A stretch of 52,971 nucleotides of DNA from Cochliopodium minus. Taxonomy: Eukaryota; Discosea; Himatismenida; Cochliopodiidae. The stretch is taken from positions 278,683 to 331,653 of the forward strand of contig JAMYWO010000007.1 in assembly GCA_024220525.1 (NCBI GenBank), read 5' to 3'. Shown here piece after piece: positions 43,482 through 52,971 of the stretch. A program made the position numbers and the translations under genes. The first letter of the stretch is position 1. Every line of letters starts with the position of its first letter. Under the pieces are notes generated by a model. That model searched no databases, was not told the DNA's origin, and saw only the letters and a program-made list of their open reading frames with translations.

Positions 43482-45538
43482 TTAATTTTTCCAACAATTG
43501 TTTCCATCAAAGGGGAGATTGATGTTGATGTGATAAACGTAAGAAGGGAAATTAGGAGGATTCTTGTTTTTGTTGTTCTTTTGAAAAACATTTCCAATGT
43601 TGATGTTTGGATTTGTGTTTTCGTTGGTTGTGATGGTAAAGTTGTTAATTGGATGATTGGAATCATTATTTTTTCTGTTAGTTAAAGGAGAAATGAAAGT
43701 ACTTTCACAGTTTTTGGGAATAGGAGAAAGAAAAAGCTCTTTGTTTAACTTTTTAGGTGAAGGACTTTTGAACTTTTTTTCTTCTTTGTAAGAAGGAAAC
43801 AATTTATTTACAGCAGAAGTAAAAGGAGATCCATCAACAGAACTGTCAACAGTATGAAGATGTTTCATTATTAAGTTTTTAAGTTTGGGAGTGGAAAAAG
43901 AATCATTTGTTGTTTTGTCTTGCAACTTTTCATTATCAGTCTTTGGGTTGCTTTTGTTCAAAGATTTGTTGGGAAAAGGAGATTGAAACTGAGAAGAGAA
44001 AGTTTGGTCCATTCTGGTGATATTTTGGGATTCTTTTGATTGAGAAAGAGGAAAAGGAGAGCTCTTGATTTTAAAACAAGGAGATTCATTGTTTTCAACG
44101 CAAGAAGATACTTGTGTGATCCCTTGATATTCTTCATCTTCAAATACCATCTTTTTAGGTGTTTCATTGTTAAAAGAATCAACGAGAAGAGAATGTTTTG
44201 ATTCAGGAGAAGATGGAACAATGATTTTTACAGAATTTTGTTGCTTGTATGTTGTGTTGGTCAAATTTGAAAGGTTTGGTCTCTTTTGTGAGCACCTACC
44301 AAAAGAATAATCTTGAGAAAAATCTTGAGTTATTTGAAAAAAATTAGATCTTGAGATATCAGTTCTATCTTTGTTTTCTTTTTGGGATATCTCTGAATTT
44401 GTGCTCTCGTTAAATTTAATGCTTTGAGGAGAAAAACAAGTACTTTTATTGTTGCATTCATTTTGGATATCATCTCCCATGTTATCTTCTTCATCCTTAT
44501 TTTCTTCTATATCACATAAATCATTAAATTCTTCTGAAATATTTCTGTTATTGGTTGTATTGATCGGGAAGATGGTGCTAAGATTAGTTATATCTTCATA
44601 GCTATTCTCATCTTCATCTTCATTCAAATCTATTTTCACAGGATTCTTTATTGGAGAAGTATTATCTATTTCATCAAATGTTTGATTGACCAATACTTCA
44701 CTTACATTGATTTCATCCACCTCATCATCTATATCTTCATTAATATTTAGACTGCTCTTGAAGCTCCTTTCCATTTCTTCTATATCGATATCTTGATTAA
44801 GATTGGGTGTATTTTTATCGATGAAAGAATTGGAATCTTTTATAGTGGTATCATTTTCATAATATCCTTGTTGATAATGATCAATTGATCCAAATAAATC
44901 TTGAGAATGAATATTATCTTGATTTATTTTGGTATTGCATCCTTTATCTTCTTTCTGTAGATCTATATCCTCATCCAGAGAAGATAAAGTTTGTTGAGAA
45001 TCAAAAAACAATTCATTTTTTTTATTATTTTTGTTGAATTGTTTGTTATTCGAAATGATGAAAGGAAATTCTAAAATTTTTGTTGAATATAATTTAAAAA
45101 TGATTCAATTATTTCAAATTAAAATTTACTTGATTGAGATATTGTCTTATTGATTTCCACTTTTTGCTTCTTTTCTTTATTTTCGTTCTTTTTTTCAGGA
45201 GTAAAATCTATATCGTCGAAAACAAAAGATTTATCCTTCTTTGGTTGTTCTTTTTGTTTTGGTTTCATGAATATATTTTGAGAATTTTCCTTTTCATTTT
45301 GTTTATTATTGACAAGAAATTTATCCAGTGTACCAACCCCTTTTGAAGATGGTTTACTTTTTTGATGATAAGGACAGGTTCCTTTTCTTTGGCATATTCC
45401 TCCTTTCTTCTTTTGAAATCCACAAATATTTGAAGATGAAGTCATATTGATGGTCTTATCTACTTTCTTTGTTGAATTATCTCCAAAAAAATTTGGTAAT
45501 TTTCTGGTTTTCCTTTTCTTTGTTTCTTTATCATTCAT
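43482..45538 (-). CDS. Disordered protein with a Cys3His-like motif, unknown
   Basis: Two exons: 45538 to about 45130 and about 45071-43482, joined in phase, giving about 665 residues. The N-terminus is basic (KKRKTRKLPNFFGDN) and carries one compact motif: ICGFQKKKGGICQRKGTC then PYHQK, spaced C-x9-C-x5-C-x2-H, close to but not the same as a CCCH zinc finger (C-x8-C-x5-C-x3-H). GTLDKFLV and KLPNFFG resemble short linear docking motifs. The rest is low-complexity Asn/Ser/Glu/Asp sequence with many SP/TP sites, so probably intrinsically disordered and phosphorylated. The C-terminus ends VYHININLPFDGNNCWKN. A nuclear role in DNA or RNA binding is plausible, but I recognise no family. Confidence 0.55.
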
Positions 45539-45872
45539 TATATGTTTTAAATTGTTGAAAATTTTCTATATTTAACGTTTTTTTTTTTATATTTATTTAT
45601 TCAAAAAAAATGAGGCAAAAAAAAAAACAATTTTATTTATTTCTATTTCAAAATTCATTTATCCTTCAAATAATGCAATCAAAATTTTTCTAAATAATCA
45701 TGCATTGTTTTTTTCTTAATATTTTGAAATGAAACAATGAAAAGATTATTAAATATAAAATATAAAAAAAAATTCAATAGAAATTAATTTTTTCAAGATA
45801 TCTACAATCAACTTTCAAAAATTTTTTGATTATTCATACAATCATATAAAGCATATATTTTAATATCAAGAA
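45539..45872. other. Intergenic, divergent promoter region
   Basis: 334 bases between divergent starts; AT-rich with a poly-T/poly-A patch and no recognised element. Confidence 0.5.
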
Positions 45873-47196
45873 ATGAATATAGATGAAGATGAAGGAGAAG
45901 AAGTACCAACCCAAGTGAAAGTAGTTATACTTGGAGAACAATTTGTTGGAAAAACATCACTTTGTAGACAATTTGTGAGTCAAACATTTGAACAAAATAG
46001 TGAACCTACTGTCAGGTAAAAAAAAAAATTCCAATTTTCAACGAAATTGCTCATAATCATCAATAAAAAGAATTGCATTTCAAAGCAAAAACATCAATTT
46101 AAATGGAGAAAAAGTTACATTAAGAATTTGGGATACTGTAAGGAATATTTTTCATAAAATTAATAAATATTGCACAAAATCTCATATTATTCTCACATAC
46201 CAAAAATTAATATACCAATTACAAAATGATATTATCAAATAAACCAATACTAATCTATCCAATCTTTATCATTACCTTTTATCAACGATTAAAACTGATA
46301 TATTCTTTATTCAAAAAATATGATAATCACCCAGGCAGGACAAGAAAAAGTAAATATATCCCAATTTCTTAATTTCATTTTTTAACTTCTATTTCACCTT
46401 TTCATACAGTACAGATCATTAGCACCCATTTATTATAAAGGAGCGGATGTAGCCATAATCGTATATGATGTGACAAATGAGGTAAGAATGAATATATTTT
46501 TCGATTTATATGAATTAATGAGACGTGTATTCTATAATTATCATGATAATGAATTTAATATTTGAATTATTTGAATGTATATTGATTTTCTTTGGAATAT
46601 CTGTTTTATAATAAAATGTTGAAAAAAAATAAAAATCATATTTCGGTTAAATTCACTTCTTAGAGGATCAATTTATTTTATATATTGTTTTTAAATCTCC
46701 TAATTAAGAACTTGAACTACATCCAAAAGTTATTTTTGTTGATAACTAGAAATTAAATTTAAAATTAACACCTTAGGATTCATTTGAAACATTAAAATAT
46801 TGGATAGATCAATTAAGAGTCAATATTGGCGTCGATGAAAAATTATGTATTGCGATTGCTGGAAACAAATCTGATTCTTCTGAAAAAGACAGAAAGGTTC
46901 CTACCCAAATGGGTGAAGAAATTGCAAATATCAATGGAGCTTTATTTTCTGAAACTTCTGCTCGTACAGGAGATAATGTGAATTCTTTATTTATCAAAGC
47001 GAGTAAATAATTTTTATTTTATTTCTTTTATTTTTAATTTTTTTTTTCATTTTATTTTTTTAATTTTTTATTTAAATTTATTTTTAAAGCCAAAATTGGA
47101 ATAAATTACCGTAAAGAAAAAGATAGAGAAAAATCACAAAGATTATCTATCACTCAAGAAGAAAATGTCCAACCTGAAAAAAATTGTAATTGTTAA
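45873..47196 (+). CDS. Rab-family small GTPase (Rab5/Rab21-like)
   Basis: Six exons give about 200 residues with every G-motif: VVILGEQFVGKTSLC (P loop), IWDTAGQEK (switch II, split by an intron after WDT), YYKGADVAIIVYDVTNE, IAGNKSDSSEKD (guanine recognition) and FSETSARTGDNV. The C-terminus NCNC is a C-x-C double prenylation motif, so the protein is membrane-attached. The wording around APIYYKGADVAIIVYD and SFETLKYWIDQL is closest to endosomal Rab5/21/22 types. The switch I region reads SEPTVRIAFQ rather than the usual TIGxxF, a modest departure. Several introns of 180-300 bases separate small exons. The start at 45873 gives a short acidic N-terminal extension. Convergent with NSA2, whose stop is at 47411. 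Confidence 0.85.
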
Positions 47197-47410
47197 AAAG
47201 AAGGAAGGAAAAGTGATGATAGTAAATAAAATTATTATTCTGTTTAAAAAAAGGATTTAATCAAATAAAAAGTTATTTTGTTTTAAAAAAATTTCGAGGT
47301 TTTAAATTTTAATTATTTTAATTATATCTTCACAATTATTTAAATAAAAGGATGTATCATCAAAAAACAAATAAATAAATCTTTTTCTTTTTCTTCTTCT
47401 TTTCTCATAT

Positions 47411-48513
47411 TTAAACAAGCAAAACAGCATTAATACAACCATCATTCTCAGGGTTATTGGTGACCTGAGCATATTTTCCCCAAACAACCTTACCAGACTG
47501 AGTAACAAGACCTAACTCACTGACATTAACTTCAATAATGGTACCCTTAGTAATGACACCCAAATTGGTATACATAGAAGATTGAGGGTTTTTTTTGACA
47601 CCAATGATATCCAATTGGAAGGTGACTTTGAGTTCAGGATGGGTGACGTGGGCCTTTTTCATTCTCAAACCGGTAGGTCTGATGAATCTTTCGAATTTTG
47701 GAGGTTTTCTTGTAAAGTTTTCTCCGACGAAGGTCACTTTTGTCACCATTCTTTTCCATTGCTTTTTCTTTCTTTTACCTATCAAAAAGATTAAAATCAA
47801 AAATATATTTTAAATTATATTTTTAAGATATAATTTAATTCCCGTTGATTAAAAAAAAATGATAATATAATTTATAAAATGTGATTGATTCAATCATTAA
47901 ATTATCATTTTTGAAAAAATAACAAAAATTTTTTATTTATACCTGATTTTACAACTTGGAACATTTCATCTTCAGAAATAGGTCTCACTTTAGGCAATGG
48001 AACATCCCATTTTCCAGCCTTTTCCTTTCTCTTTTGTTTCAAAGTATTTGATAATACTTTTGCTCTAGATACTTCCTCTCTATCAAGCAAATAGGTTGGC
48101 AATGCTTCTCCTTCCTTTCCATCTTTAACTACATGTTTATTATCTCTTTGTTGATGCAATGCAATCTTTTTCTTCATTTGTGCTTTTTCAGCGAATCTTT
48201 TTTTATTATACAATTTTGCTCTTAGACCATGCACTCTTTTTGCATGTTTTGAAAGACGATGCGGTTCTCTTGCTCTCTTTTTACGACTATTTTATAAAAT
48301 AAATTTTTTTTTTTAATCATTGCAAAGAGGATAATTTTTTTTTTTTTGATTCATTTTCAATGGCAAACTTACAGTCTTTCTTCAGTATCTAATCTTTTAC
48401 CAAATCTTTTTTGCCATAATTCAATATATTCATTTTGTGGCTATGTTCAAAATTTTTTGTTTTTGATTAGATTATATATCTCCATTGATATTAAAAGTTG
48501 ATATTCTTACCAT
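47411..48513 (-). CDS. NSA2: Ribosome biogenesis protein NSA2
   Basis: Five exons on the minus strand give about 260 residues, the family's normal length. Signatures: [120 protein letters not shown]; and [23 protein letters not shown]2 is a nucleolar/nuclear assembly factor of the 60S subunit. The first coding exon appears to be the ATG alone (48511-48513): it is followed at once by GTAAGAATAT, and after a 70-nt intron the next exon opens at 48440 with CCACAAAATG, giving M-PQNEY as in relatives. The protein is complete and ordinary otherwise. Confidence 0.93.
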
Positions 48514-48936
48514 TTTTCAAAAATTTGATAATTATAAAGGAATTCTAAAACAATTTTTTTTTTTTTTAATTTAATTATTTTCCCATTTATTTTCTCAATT
48601 AATTCCAAACTTTCTATTTCCTTCTTCATTGTATATATAGAATGGAAAGAAGAATGGAAATAATTCACAACCAATAATATCGAATGTAATTGGATGATCG
48701 ATTGAATTTCTGAATGATTATTTGAAACCAAAATATTATAATGGAATGATGAAGATATTCAATAATGATTGAATTAAAGATCATTTGTTTGCCATTATTT
48801 CCAAATTGAAATCATTTTCAAGTAAGATTTTTTTTTAATTTATGCATCTTACTTTAATATATGATTTAATTTTTTATTGTTAATTAAATTATTAATTTAT
48901 TTAAAATATAAAAAAAAATTTAATTGTGAGTCTCCA
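48514..48936. other. Intergenic, divergent promoter of NSA2 and uS11
   Basis: 423 bases between two divergent ribosome-related genes. Only low-complexity frames are present. A GGAATGGAAAGAAGAATGG-like purine stretch at about 48640-48660 is the only island of note. The shared promoter would allow joint control; no motif is proven. Confidence 0.45.
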
Positions 48937-49687
48937 ATGGTAAATTTTATATAAATATGAACCATATATCAAATATATTTCAAAATTAAAACTATATAAC
49001 TATTTATTTTACTTAAAATAACAAAATCAAATCAAATAAATACAAAGGGAATATAATCATTTTAAAGATTCAATTATAATTGTTTAATATTTCTAAAATA
49101 AATCCTAATAATAAGTATATGAAAGATAAATACTTGTCGTTTGATTTTTTTATAAATATGAATATCCCCAAATTCCAAAAACAAATTTGAAAGGAAAAAA
49201 GTAATAATAAATATATTATCAAAAATTATAGTCTAAGAGAAGAACAGCAACACGTAAAGCAAACGAAAATGTAATTAAACTCGGTCCTACCGTATCTGAA
49301 GGAACCAAAGTTTGGGCTGTAGTACATATTTTTGCATCCCCTAACGATACCTTTATTCATGCAACAGATATTTCAGGACGTGAAACTATTTCTAGAGTAA
49401 CTGGAGGTATGAAAGTTAAAGCTCATCGTGATGAACCTTCTCCATATGCAGCTATGCTTGCTTCTGCTGATGTTGCAGAAAGATTAATGAAAATTGGAGT
49501 TGATTGCATTCATATTAAATTAAGAGGAACTGGAGGTAACAGAACCAGAGTCCCAGGACCAGGGGCTCAATCTGCTATCAGAGCTCTTGCTCGTTCTGGA
49601 CTCCACATTGGACGTATTGAAGATGTAACACCTATTCCTACTGATTGTACAAGAAAGAAAGGAGGTAGAAGAGGAAGAAGACTTTGA
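48937..49687 (+). CDS. RPS14: 40S ribosomal protein uS11 (RPS14)
   Basis: The main exon (49232-49687) encodes [19 protein letters not shown], then [88 protein letters not shown] and the basic tail [10 protein letters not shown]: a complete uS11 of about 152 residues. uS11 sits on the 40S platform near the mRNA exit. The exon starts at an AG acceptor and lacks a methionine. The best source of the start is an isolated ATG at 48937-48939 followed directly by GTAAAT, giving M-SKRRT, the same arrangement as in the neighbouring NSA2; that exon is inferred. Codon choice is richer in G/C than the intergenic background, as expected for high expression. A decayed copy of its 3' end lies at 51419-51575. 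Confidence 0.95.
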
Positions 49688-49899
49688 GCAAATTAAAAAG
49701 ATTTTCTTGAAAATTTGGATCATATTTTTTAATCAAGAAAAGTGTTCAAAAACATGAATTAAATATTTAATTTTAAAATAAAATAAAACAAAGTATATTT
49801 CGTTTATCAGTTGGAAAATAGGTTTATCATCTTATTTCATTTCTATCAAAACAAATTCATATCAAAAAAAAAAAAAAAAATTTGGATATAAAATCAAAA

Positions 49900-51365
49900 A
49901 TGGGAAAAAGTTTGAATGCTCTCATAGCATCAATTATTTTCTTTTTGGTTGAAATTGTTATTATCTACATTTGTTATGGATTTCTCAAAGATTTACCATT
50001 TCCTTCCTTTTTATTGAACCTACATCCAACTTTACAATTGGCAATATGGGAAAACCTAATTATCTGTTTATTGTTTTGGTTAATTTGTAAGATAATATCG
50101 AACAATTTGATATAAAAGCTAATAAAAATAATAGGCAATATCTTTTATCAAGGAAGAATGTGGTTATTTGATCCTCATTGTACTCATTTTTGAAGAAATT
50201 AAAAATTGCAAAAATATAATTTCAGATTTCTTTTAAAATTTCAAATTAGGGTAAATTCTGTTGAAAAAAATTCAGAAAAAAGATTTACAATAAATTTAAA
50301 AACAGGCCCTTAACACCACTTTTTGCATGGATGTATTATAATAAATATCCAGGAGGAGGAAATTCTACATTAAATGCATTTACTTTAATTTTATCTCTGC
50401 TCTATGCTACAAGGTTTCATTCAATTTAATTATTTTTTCATTTTCCTTATTTTTTTATTTTTTTTTAAAGATTGAATTGGAACTACTTTAGAACATTTGG
50501 TTGGCATTGTATTGGAGAAGAAGATTGGAGATACAATGAAATGCACTTGGATTTAGAAAAAAAGGGAATTCCTTGGTTTTGGTAATTTTACTATTTTTAA
50601 TTAAAAAAAATAAATAAAAATTTAAATTAAAAATATGAATAAAGAATATTGTAATATTTTTTGTTTGTTTTAGGATTTCTCTTCCTTTAGTTTTTACGAG
50701 CCAATGGATCATCATTTGGTTAGGAAGTTTTCCTATGTACGCGGTAAGAAGTTATAGTGTGGATTCTGTTCCATTGTTAAGTGTTCTTGGGTAAAAAGAC
50801 TATTTATTTTTAAAATTTTATTATCTAATTAAGTTTATTAAATATTTTTTGATAAAGTTTTTCAATTTCTTTGGTTGGTATGGTTATCGAGTATTTTGCT
50901 GATGATCAACTTCAAAATTTCATTGAAGCCAAAAAAGACAAGAAAACAACTGAGCCAATTCTTAAAGATGGCTTGTTTAAATATTCTAGACGTAACAAAA
51001 AATAAATAATGAATCAATGATTTATTGAATATTTATTAAAATTTTTTAAAATAGATCCCAATTACTTTGGACAGATGTTGTTTTGGGTTGGATTGGGTAA
51101 TTCTTTTTTTTTTTATTTCTTTTTTTTCAAGATCAAAATTTACTTTTTATTCTCTTTTTTTTTTTTTTGTAAAGGGTTGATCAGTTTTGGTGTGGGAGCA
51201 ATTTATTGGAGCTTGGGAGTTGTTTGTGTTCCTCTTTTGTTGATTTTTTACTCTGTTGATGCGATGGATAAGAGAATGTTGGAAAATAAAAGCAGGGAAA
51301 AGGCTTTCAGAGAATACATGCAAACTACTTCTGGTTTTTTGCTTCTCCCTCCAAAACAAAAATAA
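49900..51365 (+). CDS. DUF1295 / steroid 5-alpha-reductase-like membrane enzyme, copy 1
   Basis: About seven exons, stop at 51363-51365, some 295 residues. Exon 1 (49900-50086) has one or two membrane helices (LIASIIFFLVEIVIIYICYG; LIICLLFWLIC). A 28-nt exon (50135-50162) follows, then FAWMYYNKYPGGG, NWNYFRTFGWHCIGEEDWRY, IEYFADDQLQNF, KYSRHPNYFGQMLFWVG and a C-terminal FSVDAMDKRML-like helix. The W-Y-F-R...EDWRY block, the AD-x-Q motif and the S-R-H-P-N-Y-F-G motif are the marks of the DUF1295 family, relatives of steroid 5-alpha reductases and isoprenylcysteine methyltransferases that act on membrane lipids in the ER with NAD(P)H. The substrate is unknown. A second copy starts at 51871. The ATG at 49900 is favoured because copy 2 starts with the same MGKSFNAL. 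Confidence 0.8.
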
Positions 51366-51418
51366 AATTTCTTTTAAAAAATTTAAAAATATAATAAAAG
51401 AAATTTTGTTTTTATACA

Positions 51419-51575
51419 GCAATGTTTGATTCTTCTTATGTTGCAGAGAGAATGAATTTCCCTCATTTTTGTGAGATAGTAACTAATTCCAATTGGTAAT
51501 ACAAGATAGAAGGGAGGTAGAAAGTGTTGAGAAAATTAAAAAGATTTTATTGAAAATTGGGGAATATTTTTTGTT
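51419..51575 (+). pseudogene. Decayed 3' fragment of uS11 (RPS14)
   Basis: The stretch ATGTTTGATTCTTCTTATGT TGCAGAGAGAATGAA is alignable to the uS11 coding segment around ATGCTTGCTTCTGCTGATGT (49454 onward), and GGGAGGTAGAAAGTGTTGAG followed by AAAATTAAAAAGATTTTATT matches the uS11 C-terminal codons and its 3' flank (from about 49660). The middle is deleted. It sits directly before the second DUF1295-like gene just as the live uS11 sits before the first, so the duplicated unit included both genes and the uS11 copy has since been lost. Confidence 0.7.
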
Positions 51576-51870
51576 AAACTTGGTAAATTCTGAAAAAATA
51601 TTGACTGTATCCATTTTGATTATATAATTTTTTTTTATTATTTTTAAAGATTTATTTTTACTTTTTTTTTCTTCTTAAGATCAAAATGAGTATTCTTAGG
51701 ATAGGAATCTTCAACAACTATGATTGATTAATTAAAATGAGTTCAAGAATGATTCGATTCTATCCCAAAATACATCAATAATATAACAATTAATTATCGA
51801 TTTGAGGAGTCTTTATTTTATAAATTATAAAAAATAAAAAAAAAAAAATTTTTTAAAAAAAAATATTTGA
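51576..51870. other. Intergenic, upstream of the second DUF1295 gene
   Basis: About 295 bases, AT-rich, with a T-rich patch at 51623-51672 and a poly-A run before the ATG. No gene seen. Confidence 0.5.
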
Positions 51871-52971
51871 ATGGGAAAAAGTTTCAACGCTCTTGTAGCT
51901 TCAGTTATTTTCTATGTGGTTGAAGTTGTGATCATATACATTTGTTATGGATTTCTCAAAGATTTTTCTTATCCTTCTTTTTTCTTGGATCTGCATCCTA
52001 CTTTACAATTGGCATTGTGGGAGAACCTCATACTTTGTGTATTGTTTTGGATGATTTGTAAAAAAAAATTTTTTTATCAATCAAAAATAAAAAAAAAGCT
52101 AACAAATAATAAAATAATAGGCAACATATTTTATCAAGGGAGAATGTGGTTATTTGATCCTCATTGTACCAATTTTTAATTGAGAATTTAAAAAAAATTG
52201 CAAAAATATAATTTCAGATTTCTTTTAAAATTTCAAATTAGGGTAAAATTCCATATTCTATTCAAAATAAATTTGAAAAAAAATAAATAATTATGAAAAT
52301 ATTAAATTTTTTTACATCTTATCAAATGAGATCTATTTTTAATAGGTCTTTGACACCACTTTTTGCATGGATGTATTATAATAAATATCCAGGAGGAGGA
52401 AATTCCACATTAAATGCATTCACTTTAATTTTATCTCTATTGTATGCAACAAGGTATAATATATAATTTATATATAAATTTTTAAATTTCAAAATTTTTT
52501 TTTTTTTATCAGATTGAACTGGAACTATTTTAGGACATTTGGTTGGGGTGTTATTGGTGAGGAAGATTGGAGATACAGACTAATGCAAAAAGAATTAAAA
52601 AAGATGGGGATTCCTTGGTTTTGGTATATAATTTTGGAAGCTATTCTTTAATTTAAATAAGTAAAATATAAATTAGGATCTCTCTTCCTTTGGTTTTTAC
52701 AATACAATGGGTGTTCGTTTGGTTGGGAACTTTTCCTTTGTACTCTGTAAGAAGTTATAATGTGGATTCTGTTCCATTGTTCAGTTTTCTTGGGTAAAAA
52801 GACTATTCATTTTTAAAATTATTATTGAATCTAATAAAGTTTATTAAATATTTTTTAATAAAGTTTTTCAATTTCTTTGGTTGGTTTGATGATAGAGTAT
52901 TTTGCTGATGATCAACTTCAAAATTTCATTGAAGCCAAAAAAGACAAGAAAACAACTGAGCCAATTCTTAA
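51871..52971 (+). CDS. DUF1295 / steroid 5-alpha-reductase-like membrane enzyme, copy 2, cut by window end
   Basis: A tandem duplicate of 49900-51365, same exon order: MGKSFNALVASVIF, the short exon (C)NIFYQGRMW, then SLTPLFAWMYYNKYPGGG, NWNYFRTFGWGVIGEEDWRY, IPWFWISLPLVFTIQWVFVW and IEYFADDQLQNFIEAKKD at the window edge. Coding sequence is highly similar to copy 1; some intron sequence is also conserved, for example the run TTTCAGATTTCTTTTAAAAT after the short exon. Replacements such as HC to GV and M-H-L to M-Q-K show independent drift, so both copies seem to be maintained. The SRHPNYFG motif would lie beyond the window. Confidence 0.8.

Overview
The window is nuclear DNA from a very AT-rich, gene-dense unicellular eukaryote with many short GT-AG introns, poly-A runs just before start codons and T-rich introns. 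Ribosomal protein uS11, NSA2, a Rab GTPase, tRNA adenosine deaminase ADAT1, isopentenyl phosphate kinase, a UPF0598 protein and a possible Spc24 mark it as eukaryotic. The gene set (Zn2Cys6 regulators, FtsX-type permease, F-box membrane proteins, an E2-LRR fusion, a Crinkler-like NTPase-nuclease) fits a free-living amoeba or amoeboflagellate (Heterolobosea or Amoebozoa). I cannot name the species from sequence alone. I found no virus-derived element, rRNA, tRNA or CRISPR array.

Layout. 0-4 kb: a minus-strand P-loop NTPase with a PD-(D/E)XK-like tail, probably spliced to an upstream PB1/ubiquitin-like exon. 5.5-8.5 kb: an unknown minus-strand gene, the second half of a C39-like secreted cysteine peptidase, and a small MLRQ-like respiratory protein. 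9-11.4 kb: two paralogous Zn2Cys6/AT-hook regulators. 11.9-14 kb: a Spc24-like gene converging on ADAT1. 14.1-19.2 kb: a large FtsX/ABC3-type permease running into an 870-base gap. 19.3-22.6 kb: a helical, possibly HEAT/ARM-type protein. 22.6-23.8 kb: isopentenyl phosphate kinase, head to head with a tandem trio of F-box/multi-membrane-span genes (23.8-28.4 kb). 28.5-36 kb: a plus-strand run of a START-domain protein, a UPF0598 protein, a small membrane protein, a phytanoyl-CoA dioxygenase-like enzyme and the first half of a C39-like peptidase. 36.4-38.4 kb: a fourth F-box membrane protein and two damaged MLRQ-like copies. 38.5-45.5 kb: the E2-LRR fusion gene and a disordered Cys/His-motif protein. 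45.9-53 kb: a Rab, NSA2, uS11 and two tandem DUF1295/steroid-5-alpha-reductase-like genes with a decayed uS11 fragment between them.

Most notable are: the F-box domain fused to a multi-span membrane region in four genes, three of them in tandem with a near-identical converted block; the E2 ubiquitin-conjugating domain joined to LRRs and a nuclear-looking tail; start codons standing alone as 3-nt coding exons; a 12-nt micro-exon through the glycine loop of isopentenyl phosphate kinase; and strong signs that a 9-nt microsatellite has scrambled the assembly, splitting one peptidase gene between 35-36 kb and 6.6-7.8 kb. Gene models were spliced by eye from GT/AG sites and frame agreement; exon edges are approximate where not stated.
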